A stretch of 64,000 bases of DNA from Flavobacterium pectinovorum (GCF_022802975.1 NZ_JAFEVZ010000006.1:186001-250000), one strand, 5' to 3'. Numbered from the stretch's first letter, positions 42,663 through 52,216 are shown. Notes: generated by a model from the sequence alone, not told the origin. A program made the numbers and translations.

Positions 42663-42670
42663 TAAATTTG
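42663..42670 (+). promoter_or_regulatory. Predicted -7 box of the siderophore receptor promoter
   Basis: TAAATTTG fits TAnnTTTG; a partial -33 (TTG, 42640-42642) is at roughly the right place. It lies 28-35 bp before the receptor ATG. No Fur box is evident by eye. Confidence 0.55.
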
Positions 42671-42697
42671 CGCTATCAAAAACAATTCTAAATTAAG

Positions 42698-45160
42698 ATG
42701 AAAATAAAATTTACAATACCACTATTAGGCTTATTCTTTATTTTGCTGATTAGTACTACAAATACTTTCGCTCAGGAAAAAGCAACCATAAAAGGCAAAA
42801 TAACGCTAAACAATAATGAATCTCCTGAAAAAATTTCTGTTGTTTTAAAAGGAACACGTTTAGGTACAGTTACAGATGAAATTGGAAATTATAAAATAAA
42901 AAACGTAAAACCTGGATCTTATACCATAAAAGTATCTGGTGTTGGATATTCTGCTAAAGAAAAAAATATAGTTATCAATGAAGGTCAGGAACTTATTGAA
43001 AACTTCAATATAACCGCAAACTCTGAAGAATTAACAGAAGTTGTAGTTAATGGTGGCAAAACGAATCATTTTGCCCGTAAAGAAAATCAACAAGTATCAA
43101 GATTGCCTCTTAAAAACCTTGAAAACCCACAAGTATATACAACTATTACAGGTGAAGTTTTAAAAGAACAAGTTGTAACCAATTTTGATGACGCTTTAAA
43201 AAATGCTCCGGGTGTAACGCAGCTGTGGGCTTCAACAGGCCGTGGCGGCGATGGCGGAGGTTATTATGCTTTAAGAGGTTTTCCTGTTCAGCCTACAATG
43301 GTTAACGGATTACCTGGTCTAACAAACGGAAGTTTAGACCCTGCAAATGTTGACAAAATCGAAATCATCAGAGGACCATCCGGAACCTTATTTGGAAGCA
43401 GCTTAATCTCATACGGAGGATTAATCAATACTACTACAAAAAAACCATACAAAACATTTGGAGGGGAAATAAATTACACTGTTGGAAGTTATGGGTTAAA
43501 CCGTGCTACTGTTGATCTAAACACACCTTTAAACGACAAAAAAACTTTAAATTTCAGAGTAAACTCAGCATACAATAAACAAAATAGTTTTCAGGATGCA
43601 GGTTTTAGAGAATCGTTTTTTATTGCTCCATCATTATCTTACGAAGTAAATGATAAATTATCATTCTTAGTACAAACTGAATTCATGAGTAATGAATCTA
43701 CAAATCCCACCATGTTATTTTTAGATAGAGGAGCTCCCTTAAGAGTTCATAATATTGAGGAACTAAAATATGATAACAACCGCTCTTATACCAGTGATGA
43801 ACTAACAATTAAAACACCTTCATTTAATATTCAGGCTCAGATGAATTACAAACTTTCTGACCAGTGGACATCACAAACCGTTTTCTCAAATAGTACAGCA
43901 AAATCAGATGGAAATTATGCCTATTTGTATGAAGTAACCAATTCAAAAAATCCTTCTTTAATTCCACTGGTATCTCAAATAAATGATGGAATTGTTCTGT
44001 ATCGTCAATTTAGTTACCAGGACAATGAAAATAAAAGTACTGATGTACAGCAAAACTTTATTGGTGATTTCAAAATAGGAAGTTTGAGAAACAGACTTGT
44101 TGTTGGTTTAGATTATTATAAAAGAACAGCTGCGGACTATAGTTCGGGTTATTTTGGAAATGGATTCATTTATATAGGAGATGATTTGGCTTCTTTCAAT
44201 GCTGTTTTTGGGCCTTCAAACGGAGATACAGGTGATTTGACTAAAGAAGGGTCTGATGCAATTGTAGGGAATAGCCAAAGAAATAATAGTAAAACTAAGC
44301 AAGAAGTTTACAGTGCCTATTTTTCAGATGTATTAAACATTCTTCCAAATTTATCAGCAATGGTTAGTTTACGTGCAGATCGTTTTATGAATGCTGATAA
44401 TGACGCCTACAATCAAACCGCTTTTTCTCCAAAATTCGGAATTGTATTTCAGCCCATTTTAGATCAGGTATCACTTTTTGCTAATTACATGAACGGATTT
44501 TCTAACGTGAGCCCTTCTGCTGATGTCAATGGTTCTGTTACAACACTAAGAACATTTGGCCCTGAGCATGCAAATCAATTCGAAGTAGGAACAAAACTGA
44601 ATCTCTTCAAAGACAAATTTTATGCTACTGTTAGTTACTACGACATTAAGGTAACAGACAAAGTTTATGGTGTTAGACCTAATGCTAATGATGTGACTTA
44701 TTATCAGGATGGAGCTCAGGAAAACAAAGGTGTAGAAGTTGAAATTGTTGCCAATCCTGTTAATGGTCTAAACATTATTGCCGGATACAGCTATAATGAA
44801 GCCATTTTAACAAAAGGAGATCCTGACTTTGTGGGATTCAGATCTGAAGATGCAGGACCTAGAAATCTGGCAAACCTTTGGGCCAGCTACAAATTTACAA
44901 GCGGTATCCTAAGAGGTTTTGGTTTAGGTTTTGGAGGAAATTATGTTGGTAACAATATGATTATGCATAGAGCTACTGCAGGAACATTTACAATTCCGGA
45001 ATACACTGTTCTAAATTCATCTTTGTTTTATAATGCAGAAAAATTTGGAGTAAATGTTAAACTAAACAACCTTGCAAACAAAGATATTTATGACGGATGG
45101 TCAACAGTTCATCCAAAAGACCCAAGAGCTATCTCGGCAAGTTTCACTTACAGATTCTAA
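42698..45160 (+). CDS. TonB-dependent siderophore receptor
   Basis: An 820-residue outer-membrane receptor: signal peptide (IPLLGLFFILLISTTNTFAQ), a carboxypeptidase-regulatory-like domain at about 28-110, a plug at about 150-260 (NFDDALKNAPGVTQLW, YYALRGFPVQPTMVNGLPG, KIEIIRGPSGTLFGSS) and a barrel to the terminal SASFTYRF. The plug resembles FhuA/FpvA-type ferric-siderophore receptors. There is no STN domain, so it does not signal through FecR. Downstream genes for DUF3325, DUF3649 and a PepSY reductase support iron-chelate uptake. The particular siderophore is unknown. Confidence 0.9.
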   Translation: MKIKFTIPLLGLFFILLISTTNTFAQEKATIKGKITLNNNESPEKISVVLKGTRLGTVTDEIGNYKIKNVKPGSYTIKVSGVGYSAKEKNIVINEGQELIENFNITANSEELTEVVVNGGKTNHFARKENQQVSRLPLKNLENPQVYTTITGEVLKEQVVTNFDDALKNAPGVTQLWASTGRGGDGGGYYALRGFPVQPTMVNGLPGLTNGSLDPANVDKIEIIRGPSGTLFGSSLISYGGLINTTTKKPYKTFGGEINYTVGSYGLNRATVDLNTPLNDKKTLNFRVNSAYNKQNSFQDAGFRESFFIAPSLSYEVNDKLSFLVQTEFMSNESTNPTMLFLDRGAPLRVHNIEELKYDNNRSYTSDELTIKTPSFNIQAQMNYKLSDQWTSQTVFSNSTAKSDGNYAYLYEVTNSKNPSLIPLVSQINDGIVLYRQFSYQDNENKSTDVQQNFIGDFKIGSLRNRLVVGLDYYKRTAADYSSGYFGNGFIYIGDDLASFNAVFGPSNGDTGDLTKEGSDAIVGNSQRNNSKTKQEVYSAYFSDVLNILPNLSAMVSLRADRFMNADNDAYNQTAFSPKFGIVFQPILDQVSLFANYMNGFSNVSPSADVNGSVTTLRTFGPEHANQFEVGTKLNLFKDKFYATVSYYDIKVTDKVYGVRPNANDVTYYQDGAQENKGVEVEIVANPVNGLNIIAGYSYNEAILTKGDPDFVGFRSEDAGPRNLANLWASYKFTSGILRGFGLGFGGNYVGNNMIMHRATAGTFTIPEYTVLNSSLFYNAEKFGVNVKLNNLANKDIYDGWSTVHPKDPRAISASFTYRF

Positions 45161-45171
45161 AAAAATAACAC

Positions 45172-45207
45172 AAAAACACCTTTCCAATCAAACAGAAAGG
45201 TGTTTTT
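45172..45207 (+). terminator. Hairpin between receptor and DUF3325 gene
   Basis: A perfect 13-bp stem (45172-45184 with 45195-45207; core ACACCTTTC/GAAAGGTGT) and a 10-nt loop followed by T/A. It may be a partial terminator that lowers expression of the downstream reduction genes relative to the receptor. Confidence 0.8.
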
Positions 45208-45222
45208 AAATTTTTTAAAATT

Positions 45223-45555
45223 ATGATATCAATAGCAAGCCTTATCGTTTTTTTAGCCTTTTACACGTTATACTACACGTCAAAAAGAGCTGTTTTATCG
45301 TATAATTTAGGTTTTGAAAAATGGATGCAGAAAAATCCAAAACAAACCAAAGTTACCGGATTGGTACTCCTTTCAACTGCCTATGGATTTTGGCTTTTTA
45401 CACAATCACTGGGTTGCGGAACTTTACTGTTTTTTATTCAGTTAATGACAATAGGAAGTTTAATCGTAATATTGACCCCGCTAAAAAAAATAAGCCGTAT
45501 AACACTATTGATTATTTTTATAATTATAGCTTTATTAGAATTTTATTACTCCTAA
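45223..45555 (+). CDS. DUF3325-like small membrane protein
   Basis: A 110-residue protein with three or four helices (ISIASLIVFLAFYTLYYTSK, VTGLVLLSTAYGFWLF, LLFFIQLMTIGSLIVIL, ITLLIIFIIIALLEFYYS). In other bacteria proteins of this size accompany DUF3649 and PepSY proteins next to siderophore receptors and are needed for reduction of the imported ferric chelate. It is followed 2 bp later by the DUF3649 gene. Confidence 0.75.
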   Translation: MISIASLIVFLAFYTLYYTSKRAVLSYNLGFEKWMQKNPKQTKVTGLVLLSTAYGFWLFTQSLGCGTLLFFIQLMTIGSLIVILTPLKKISRITLLIIFIIIALLEFYYS

Positions 45556-45557
45556 AC

Positions 45558-45860
45558 ATGCCTGCAAATCCTAAATATTTAACACAGTCCAAATGGCAAC
45601 GGTTTGCCAAAATTACAGCTGCCATCCTGGGCGGCTATTTTGTTTCGGTTACCTTTCATTTAGCTTTGGCCTCCTGGTTCAATCGGGCAAATATCCTTAT
45701 CACAATGGCTTTTAGTGGTTTTATCCTTTGGGTAGCACTTATGGTTATTGCTTTTTTAGCCAAAAACGGATGGAAGATCTGGATGATTTACATACTTCTT
45801 TCACTAATTTTCTCTCTTTTAATATACCTGGGACAAACCTATAATCCAACTGCACAATAA
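45558..45860 (+). CDS. DUF3649-like small membrane protein
   Basis: ATG at 45558 gives 100 residues (MPANPKYLTQSKWQRFAKI). Three hydrophobic segments (about 17-40, 45-65, 72-92) are present. A longer open frame starting at 45321 exists, but it would overlap the DUF3325 gene by 235 bp. It sits between the DUF3325 and PepSY genes (2 and 3 bp away), the order known for siderophore-iron reduction systems such as fpvGHJK of Pseudomonas. Confidence 0.78.
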   Translation: MPANPKYLTQSKWQRFAKITAAILGGYFVSVTFHLALASWFNRANILITMAFSGFILWVALMVIAFLAKNGWKIWMIYILLSLIFSLLIYLGQTYNPTAQ

Positions 45861-45863
45861 CCC

Positions 45864-47420
45864 ATGAGCAATCGAAATTATAACATCTATTTTCATACGC
45901 ATACTGTTAGCGGAATTGTTATCAGTGTCGTTCTTTTTGTCATTTTCTTTGCCGGATCATTTTCTTTTTTCAGGGATGAAATCATTAATTGGGAAAAAAA
46001 TGAGTCAGCTCCAATTTCACGAGAAATTGATCTAAACTACGACGCTGCCTTAAAAAAACTGGACAAAGAATATATTTTACACGGACGAAATATTACCATT
46101 TCTAAGCACAGCAACGAAAGAAGGGTCAACATTTATGCAGAAGGAACCAAAGATACTCTCGCTCCTGCCAAACAAAAAGAAGGAAGCTTTTTTTACTTAG
46201 ATACCAAAAATTACAAAACAGCAACCTACGAAGAGTCATATTCTTTAGGAGAGTTTTTATACCGATTGCATTTTCTTGCTCAGGTTCCTTATCCTGTAGG
46301 GTATTATCTTTCGGGTTTTATTGCGTTATTCTTTTTATTTGCCATAGTAACAGGTGTTTTATTACACTGGAAAAAAATTGTGTCTAATTTTTATGTTTTC
46401 CGTCCAAAAGAAAAACTAAAAACGTTATGGACTGATGCTCATACTGCATTAGGAATGATTGGCTTGCCTTTTCAATTTGTATATGCTGTCACCGGTGCTT
46501 TTTTTATGATTAAACTTTTAATAGTTGCTCCAGCTGTAATGACACTCTACAAAGGTGATCAGGATAAATTATATAAAGAACTGGAATATACTGACCCTGA
46601 ATTTAAGTTTGACAACAAAAAATTAGCAACACCTTTTAGCATCAATCAGTTAGTTTCTAAAGCGAAAAACAATTGGAAGGATTTTGAAATTACCCGTGTT
46701 ATGATTCAAAATTACGGTGACACCAATATGCATGTTTTGGTCGAAGGTGAATTGTTAAGTACTAAAAAATTTACCGGAATCGGAAAAGTAGTTTATCGTA
46801 TTGCTGACGGAAAAGAGGTTGCAAGAAAGAATCCTGAAACACAAAACTATTATTTAGATGTTGTCAAAAATGTTTTATATCGCATTCATTTTGGCGATTA
46901 TGGAGGATATGCGCTGAAAATAGTAAGCTTTGTTTTAGGAATTATAACCTGCTTTGTAATTATTTCAGGAGTTATGATTTGGTTAGTAGCAAGAGATAAA
47001 AAGAACATGCCCGAAAAGAAACGCCGTTTCAACGAAGGCGTAGTTCGTATTTATTTGGCAATTTGTTTAAGCATGTATCCTATTACGGCATTGGCTTTTA
47101 TTGCAGCCAAACTTTTCCACCCCTTAACTCAGTCTAATTTGTACAGCATTTATTTTATCGGATGGTTACTACTTACGATATTTTTTATCATCAAAAAGAA
47201 TGATGCATTTACCAACAAATGGTGTTTAATCTCAGGAAGTATTTTAGGATTTTTAATTCCGGTTACTAATGGAATCGTTACCGGAAATTGGTTTTGGAGT
47301 TCTTTCCTGCAAAACAAAATTCAGATTTTCTTTATTGATGTTTTCTGGATAGTTCTGTCCTCAATTACCCTGTATATTACTCTTTCATTAAAACGAAACA
47401 ACAAAATACAAGAGATATAA
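45864..47420 (+). CDS. PepSY-associated transmembrane protein (ferric-siderophore reductase type)
   Basis: A 518-residue protein. The first helix is at about 14-34 (VSGIVISVVLFVIFFAGSFS), then a PepSY-like periplasmic domain and further helices (FIALFFLFAIVTGVLLHWKK, ALGMIGLPFQFVYAVTGAFF, LKIVSFVLGIITCFVIISGV and C-terminal pairs). Conserved His residues in LHFLAQVPYPVG, LLHWKK and DAHTALG are typical haem or electron-transfer positions of the family. It is expected to reduce Fe(III)-siderophore in the periplasm. It is last in the receptor-DUF3325-DUF3649-PepSY unit. Confidence 0.87.
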   Translation: MSNRNYNIYFHTHTVSGIVISVVLFVIFFAGSFSFFRDEIINWEKNESAPISREIDLNYDAALKKLDKEYILHGRNITISKHSNERRVNIYAEGTKDTLAPAKQKEGSFFYLDTKNYKTATYEESYSLGEFLYRLHFLAQVPYPVGYYLSGFIALFFLFAIVTGVLLHWKKIVSNFYVFRPKEKLKTLWTDAHTALGMIGLPFQFVYAVTGAFFMIKLLIVAPAVMTLYKGDQDKLYKELEYTDPEFKFDNKKLATPFSINQLVSKAKNNWKDFEITRVMIQNYGDTNMHVLVEGELLSTKKFTGIGKVVYRIADGKEVARKNPETQNYYLDVVKNVLYRIHFGDYGGYALKIVSFVLGIITCFVIISGVMIWLVARDKKNMPEKKRRFNEGVVRIYLAICLSMYPITALAFIAAKLFHPLTQSNLYSIYFIGWLLLTIFFIIKKNDAFTNKWCLISGSILGFLIPVTNGIVTGNWFWSSFLQNKIQIFFIDVFWIVLSSITLYITLSLKRNNKIQEI

Positions 47421-47426
47421 AAAACG

Positions 47427-47465
47427 AAAAAGGAGAAAAATTTCAGTGAAATTTTTCTCCTTTTT
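47427..47465. terminator. Bidirectional terminator between PepSY and MORN-like genes
   Basis: A perfect 17-bp stem (47427-47443 with 47449-47465; core AAGGAGAAAAATTT/AAATTTTTCTCCTT) and a 5-nt CAGTG loop between convergent genes. Confidence 0.92.
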
Positions 47466-47483
47466 TAATTAAGTGAAATTATC

Positions 47484-47831
47484 TTAATTTGTATGTGCGA
47501 TAACTTTTTCTTCTAAATTCTTAACCGAATTAATTTTGCTTTTTGAATAATCTACCTGACAAATATTTTTTTCGTTAAAGAAAATCCATTTCCCGGTTTT
47601 CAATCCGTCTGAATATTCTGCAATAGCTTTTTTATTTCCATTTTCGTCATAGGAAACCCAGACACCATCTAATTTACCTTCTTTAAAAAAACCTTCTTGT
47701 TGTACTTTGCCATTTTCATAATAGTAAGTTGCTCTTACTTTGTTTCCAACAGCTTCTAATTCAGGTTTTGTTTCTTGTGCAACTAAAATTCCAGAGAACA
47801 ATATTGCAACTAAAATTACACACTTTTTCAT
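47484..47831 (-). CDS. Exported MORN-like repeat protein, 115 aa
   Basis: The start at ATG 47831 (MKKCVILVAILFSGILVAQ) gives a signal peptide; an earlier ATG at 47855 adds a leader that breaks it. Two or three MORN-type repeats follow (YYENGKVQQEGFFKEGKLDG, VSYDENGNKKAIAEYSDGLK, KTGKWIFFNEK). Such repeats are common in exported Bacteroidota proteins and are of unknown function here. It is a single gene ending at a bidirectional terminator. Confidence 0.78.
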   Translation of the reverse strand: MKKCVILVAILFSGILVAQETKPELEAVGNKVRATYYYENGKVQQEGFFKEGKLDGVWVSYDENGNKKAIAEYSDGLKTGKWIFFNEKNICQVDYSKSKINSVKNLEEKVIAHTN

Positions 47832-47956
47832 ATCTTTAGGTATTAATGTTATCAAATCTTTATCAAATATAATTAAATGTTTACATTAAAAAAACTTTTA
47901 CTTAACAATTTGATAACATTGAATAAAAGCTTAACATTGGAAATTTTCATAAAACA

Positions 47957-47984
47957 AAAAAACCAACGCCGAAGCATTGGTTTT
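47957..47984 (-). terminator. Terminator of the TlpA-like gene, TTCG tetraloop
   Basis: On the minus strand an 11-bp stem with one mismatch is closed by GC-TTCG-GC and followed by seven T. It lies 54 bp after the thioredoxin-like gene. Confidence 0.88.
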
Positions 47985-48038
47985 ACTGGTATTTTAGAAA
48001 AAATTCAAAATTACGATAACGATATAATTTTGAAGGAA

Positions 48039-49034
48039 TTATTTCAATAAAGTATCTAATTGTGTCTGTAATTCAGCTGATGAGGGTCTGTCAGCATCCG
48101 GATCTAAAATATTTCCATTTGGATCAATTAATATAAATCTCGGAATCCCCGTAACCCCATAACTTGTTACAAAATCGGATCCCCAATCCTTATCAGCAAA
48201 TAATTGAACCCCTCCTAAATTTTTATCCGCTACAAATTTTTTCCATTTTTCGAAATCTTTTGCCTGATCGATAGAAATACTCACAAATTCAATATTTTTT
48301 CCATGATACTTCTCTTCGATTTTCTGAAGAAAAGGAATTTCAGCCCTGCAAGGCCCACACCAGGTTGCCCAAAGATCAATATAAACATATTTACCTTTTA
48401 ATTCAGAAAGCTTCGTTTTTCCGCCTTTATAATTTTCATAATCAAAATCCGGCGAAGGTTTTCCTTTAAGTTTATTCGCTTTTGCATTACTTTCATAAGC
48501 CTGAGCTGCATATTGGCTAAATTGTACAAATGAATTTTTTAATGCAGCCTGAAATTCCGCATCATATTTCCCTTTTTCCAGCGTTTCATTATCCCACTTT
48601 TTCTTTGCTTCTAAAAGTACCGCAAACTCTTTTTCATCTTTAGAAAAAGCTTCATTTTGAAATTTCTCATTACTTAAAGAATATTGAGCTAAAAAATTGC
48701 TTTCTTCACCTCCCTTGCCTTTATAAACAATGGTTTCATCAAATTGTTTAGCATCCATAGTCAGATTTATTTCTGAATCTGGTTTTAAATACAAACTTGA
48801 AGCTTCTCTCCCGTCTGAAAATTGATAAAATCCCTTTGGCGCTTCAAAAGTCGCCGCAAAAACCTGTTTTTTATTAATTGGAATAACCTGCTTAAAATTA
48901 TTTGCTCCACGAATAACTAAAGTATCACTGTTTCTATTCGTGATTTTAGCAGTAAATTTTATTAAATTCTTTGTTTGGGCATTAACGCTGAAAGCACCAA
49001 GCACAATCAAAGCTAAAAGAAAAACTTTTTTCAT
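48039..49034 (-). CDS. TlpA-like thioredoxin-fold thiol-disulfide oxidoreductase
   Basis: ATG 49034 (MKKVFLLALIVLGAFSVNAQ) gives a clean signal peptide and 331 residues; an ATG three codons earlier is also possible. Residues about 20-120 resemble DUF4369-type beta domains, then comes a helical linker, then a thioredoxin domain from about 195 with the active site WCGPC near residue 226 (LWATWCGPCRAEIPFLQ) and the cis-Pro region GVTGIPRF. It should act in the periplasm, reducing or isomerising disulfides, as in other TlpA/ResA proteins. It is divergent from aspS. Confidence 0.9.
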   Translation of the reverse strand: MKKVFLLALIVLGAFSVNAQTKNLIKFTAKITNRNSDTLVIRGANNFKQVIPINKKQVFAATFEAPKGFYQFSDGREASSLYLKPDSEINLTMDAKQFDETIVYKGKGGEESNFLAQYSLSNEKFQNEAFSKDEKEFAVLLEAKKKWDNETLEKGKYDAEFQAALKNSFVQFSQYAAQAYESNAKANKLKGKPSPDFDYENYKGGKTKLSELKGKYVYIDLWATWCGPCRAEIPFLQKIEEKYHGKNIEFVSISIDQAKDFEKWKKFVADKNLGGVQLFADKDWGSDFVTSYGVTGIPRFILIDPNGNILDPDADRPSSAELQTQLDTLLK

Positions 49035-49167
49035 AATTGACATTATTTTGTTTTGAGTAGACCAAAACTAAAGAAATTCTGTGTGAGAAATTTAGCTATT
49101 AACAAAATATTTCATTTTAATGCTCATCAAGTTGCACACTTTTCTATATTAATTTGAATTTTGTGTT

Positions 49168-49175
49168 TACTTTTG
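49168..49175 (+). promoter_or_regulatory. Predicted -7 box of aspS promoter
   Basis: TACTTTTG fits TAnnTTTG and lies 20-27 bp before the aspS ATG, giving a leader of only about 13 nt. Confidence 0.5.
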
Positions 49176-49194
49176 CAGTCTAAAATTTTGATCA

Positions 49195-50946
49195 ATGTAT
49201 AGAAGTCATAATTGTGGCGAATTAAATGCCTCAAATATTAATACCGAAGTTACACTTGCCGGCTGGGTTCAAAAATCACGCGATAAAGGATTTATGAATT
49301 GGGTTGATTTACGTGACCGTTACGGAATTACACAACTTATTTTCGACGAAAGCCGTACCGATAAAACCGTTTTTGAATTAGCAAAAACATTGGGAAGAGA
49401 ATTTGTAATTCAGGTAAAAGGAACTGTGATTGAGCGTGAAGCCAAAAACAAAAACATTCCAACAGGTGAAATCGAAATTTTAGTTTCTGAATTAACGATT
49501 TTAAACGCTGCCTTAACGCCTCCATTTACCATTGAAGATGAAACGGACGGTGGTGAAGACATCAGAATGAAATACCGCTATTTGGATATCAGAAGAAATC
49601 CTGTAAAAAACAGCTTATTATTCCGCCATAAAGTAGCAATGGAGGTTCGTAAATATCTTTCTGATTTAGATTTCTGCGAAGTTGAAACACCATACCTAAT
49701 CAAATCAACTCCGGAAGGAGCCAGAGATTTCGTAGTACCAAGCCGTATGAACGAAGGACAATTTTATGCACTTCCACAATCTCCGCAGACTTTCAAACAA
49801 CTTTTAATGGTGGGTGGAATGGATAAATATTTCCAGATTGTGAAATGTTTCCGTGATGAAGATTTACGTGCAGACCGTCAGCCAGAGTTTACACAAATTG
49901 ACTGCGAAATGGCATTTGTGGAACAAGAAGACATTTTGAATGTTTTTGAAGGTTTGACAAGACACTTATTAAAAGAAATTAAAGGCATTGAAGTAGACAA
50001 ATTCCCAAGAATTACCTACGATTATGCCATGAAAACATACGGAAATGACAAACCGGACATTCGTTTCGGAATGAAATTTGGCGAATTAAACGAATTTGCA
50101 CAACACAAAGATTTCCCAGTATTTAATGCAGCAGAATTAGTTGTCGGAATCGCTGTTCCCGGAGCCGGAAATTATACCCGTAAAGAAATCGACGGATTAA
50201 TTGACTGGGTGAAACGTCCTCAGGTTGGAGCATCAGGAATGGTTTACGTAAAATGCAACGAAGACGGAACCTATAAATCATCTGTAGATAAATTCTACGA
50301 TCAGGATGATTTGACAAATTGGGCAAAAGCAACAGAAGCAAATCCCGGAGATATGATTTTTGTACTTTCTGGTCCAGCAAATAAAACACGTGCACAATTA
50401 TCTGCACTTCGCATGGAATTAGCAACTCGTTTAGGATTACGTAATCCTGAAGAATTTGCTCCATTATGGGTGGTAGATTTCCCATTATTGGAATTAGACG
50501 AAGAAAGTGGTCGTTACCACGCCATGCACCACCCGTTTACCTCTCCAAAGCCTGAAGATATGGCTTTGTTAGAAACAGAACCTGGAAAAGTGCGTGCAAA
50601 CGCTTACGATATGGTTTTAAACGGAAACGAAATTGGTGGCGGATCCATTCGTATTCACGACAAAGCGACACAACAATTAATGTTCAAATATTTAGGATTT
50701 ACTGAAGAAGAAGCAAAAGCACAATTTGGATTCTTAATGGATGCTTTCCAGTTTGGAGCACCGCCACACGGAGGATTAGCTTTTGGCTTAGACAGATTAG
50801 TTGCTATTTTAGGAGGTCAGGAAACGATTAGAGACTTTATTGCGTTCCCTAAAAACAATTCAGGCCGCGATGTCATGATTGATGCGCCAGCTGCAATTGA
50901 TGATTCACAACTGAAAGAATTATCAATTAAATTGGATTTAAAATAA
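49195..50946 (+). CDS. aspS: Aspartyl-tRNA synthetase
   Basis: A 583-residue class IIb synthetase that charges tRNA-Asp. An OB-fold anticodon-binding domain covers about 1-105 ([20 protein letters not shown]). The catalytic core has motif 2 ([18 protein letters not shown]), a bacterial GAD insertion at about 300-410, and motif 3 ([13 protein letters not shown]) near the C-terminus. The length fits the bacterial type. It is a single gene with its own promoter and terminator. Confidence 0.97.
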   Translation: MYRSHNCGELNASNINTEVTLAGWVQKSRDKGFMNWVDLRDRYGITQLIFDESRTDKTVFELAKTLGREFVIQVKGTVIEREAKNKNIPTGEIEILVSELTILNAALTPPFTIEDETDGGEDIRMKYRYLDIRRNPVKNSLLFRHKVAMEVRKYLSDLDFCEVETPYLIKSTPEGARDFVVPSRMNEGQFYALPQSPQTFKQLLMVGGMDKYFQIVKCFRDEDLRADRQPEFTQIDCEMAFVEQEDILNVFEGLTRHLLKEIKGIEVDKFPRITYDYAMKTYGNDKPDIRFGMKFGELNEFAQHKDFPVFNAAELVVGIAVPGAGNYTRKEIDGLIDWVKRPQVGASGMVYVKCNEDGTYKSSVDKFYDQDDLTNWAKATEANPGDMIFVLSGPANKTRAQLSALRMELATRLGLRNPEEFAPLWVVDFPLLELDEESGRYHAMHHPFTSPKPEDMALLETEPGKVRANAYDMVLNGNEIGGGSIRIHDKATQQLMFKYLGFTEEEAKAQFGFLMDAFQFGAPPHGGLAFGLDRLVAILGGQETIRDFIAFPKNNSGRDVMIDAPAAIDDSQLKELSIKLDLK

Positions 50947-50970
50947 TTCTATACAATTTTCAATAAATAC

Positions 50971-51006
50971 AAAAGGGTGACAAATTAAACAGTCACTCTT
51001 TTTTTT
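50971..51006 (+). terminator. Terminator of aspS
   Basis: An 11-bp stem with one G-U pair (AAAAGGGTGAC with GTCACTCTTTT) followed by further T, 25 bp after the stop. The rest of the 313-bp gap to the cold-shock gene holds only AT-rich sequence and that gene's promoter. Confidence 0.85.
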
Positions 51007-51222
51007 GATATTTATTGTAAGAATCATAAAAAATGAATTTTTAATAAGTAGTCCGTTTATTACAATAAAACAAGTGTCAAAAATGCTTAATCCTCAATAA
51101 ATGATTCTTATTTTAAAGATATCCTTATCAAATTTAATATAATATAAGCACAGAAAACACTGTAAATCAATAATTTTTACAAAAAATTAACACCCTATTG
51201 TCTTTTGTATGAATTTATATAT

Positions 51223-51230
51223 TACATTTG
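51223..51230 (+). promoter_or_regulatory. Predicted -7 box of the cold-shock gene
   Basis: TACATTTG, 30-37 bp before the ATG. The leader would be only about 22 nt, much shorter than the long cold-sensing leader of E. coli cspA. Confidence 0.55.
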
Positions 51231-51259
51231 CTTCATTATAAATTATTATTACAATTACA

Positions 51260-51454
51260 ATGCGTACAGGTACAGTAAAATTTTTCAATGAGTCTAAAGG
51301 TTATGGATTCATTACAGACGAAGAAACAGGAAAAGATATCTTCGTTCACGCTTCAGGAATTAACGCGGAAGAATTACGCGAAGGTGACCGTGTAAGCTAT
51401 GAAGAAGAAGAAGGAAGAAAAGGGAAAGTTGCTGCTAAAGTAGCAGTAATCTAA
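51260..51454 (+). CDS. Cold-shock domain protein
   Basis: A 64-residue single OB-fold protein: RNP1 KGYGFI at about 14-19 and RNP2 DIFVH at about 27-31, with GTVKFFNESKGYG at the start. It binds single-stranded RNA/DNA as an RNA chaperone. The length is one usual CSD, slightly short in the linker (EEEEGRKGK). A strong terminator follows. Whether it is cold-induced or constitutive cannot be told from sequence. Confidence 0.94.
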   Translation: MRTGTVKFFNESKGYGFITDEETGKDIFVHASGINAEELREGDRVSYEEEEGRKGKVAAKVAVI

Positions 51455-51497
51455 GAAAAATATAGCAATTTATTTTTTTTGCCTCTGAATGGTTTTG

Positions 51498-51531
51498 AAA
51501 CGTTTCGATTTATTTCGAAACGTTTTTTTTT
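51498..51531 (+). terminator. Terminator of the cold-shock gene
   Basis: A perfect 11-bp stem (AAACGTTTCGA with TCGAAACGTTT) and a 6-nt loop, followed by a long T run, 43 bp after the stop. Confidence 0.92.
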
Positions 51532-51655
51532 GCATACTTGTTAAAAAAATGTGAAACTTTAATTTATTATTTATAATCAATAAAAATTACACTCAAACCC
51601 TGTTCAGCACTATACTTAAATCCTTTTTTAGCTTGTGATTTACAGAGTTGAAACC

Positions 51656-51663
51656 TATCTTTG
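51656..51663 (+). promoter_or_regulatory. Predicted -7 box of the nuo operon
   Basis: TATCTTTG fits TAnnTTTG, with TTG at 51633-51635 as a partial -33. It lies downstream of an in-frame ATG at 51648, so it supports the later nuoA start at 51696. Confidence 0.6.
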
Positions 51664-51695
51664 TGGCTTATTTTTTAAGTAAAAACCCTAAGTTT

Positions 51696-52061
51696 ATGCA
51701 ATCTGATCAATACAGCTATCTTCCTATTTTAATGCAGCTTATCCTTGCTGTTGGTTTTGTAGTAGGAACTATCATTATTTCCGGAAAATTAGGTCCAAAA
51801 AGAACTTCTGAAACAAAAGATAAAAACTTCGAATGCGGTATCGAATCTGTTGGTAACGCCCGTATTCCCTTTTCAGTAAAATATTTCCTTGTAGCTATTT
51901 TGTTTGTTTTGTTTGATGTAGAGGTTATTTTTCTTTACCCATGGGCTGTAAACTTTAAAGAGCTGGGAATTGAAGGAATGTTGAAAATGATTGTTTTTAT
52001 GTCTTTACTTCTTGTTGGTTTTTTCTATATCATCAAAAAGAAAGCATTAGACTGGGAATAA
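51696..52061 (+). CDS. nuoA: NADH-quinone oxidoreductase subunit A
   Basis: The start at 51696 (MQSDQYSYLPILMQLILAVG) gives 121 residues, the usual NuoA length; an upstream ATG at 51648 lies before the predicted promoter box. Three helices (about 10-32, 65-85, 92-112) with the conserved loop KNFECGIESVGNARIPFSVKYF, which has the NuoA Cys. It is part of the membrane arm of complex I, next to the quinone site. First gene of nuoA-N. Confidence 0.95.
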   Translation: MQSDQYSYLPILMQLILAVGFVVGTIIISGKLGPKRTSETKDKNFECGIESVGNARIPFSVKYFLVAILFVLFDVEVIFLYPWAVNFKELGIEGMLKMIVFMSLLLVGFFYIIKKKALDWE

Positions 52062-52078
52062 AAAAATTTAGATTTCAG

Positions 52079-52212
52079 ATTTTAGATTTTAGATTGTTTG
52101 ATTTAGAATTTTAGATTTGAAAGATAATTTTCAAAATACAATATTGATTTTTTTAAAATATTGATTTCGATTTCAGAATTAAATCTAAAATAAGAAATCT
52201 AAAATCTAAAAT
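52079..52212. repeat. TTAGATT-word hairpin between nuoA and nuoB
   Basis: The words AGATTTTAGATTTTAGATT (52078-52095) pair with the exact complement at 52196-52212 (17 bp). Other ATTTAGA words lie between. The unit fills the 155-bp space between two operon genes. Confidence 0.8.
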
Positions 52213-52216
52213 AAAA

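Noticed and set aside
45321..45557. Longer frame for the DUF3649 protein starting inside the DUF3325 gene
   Set aside because: It would overlap the DUF3325 gene by 235 bp; ATG 45558 is 2 bp after that gene and gives the usual family length.
51648..51695. Earlier start for nuoA
   Set aside because: The TAnnTTTG box of the nuo promoter lies downstream of this ATG, and the extra residues are not part of the NuoA family.
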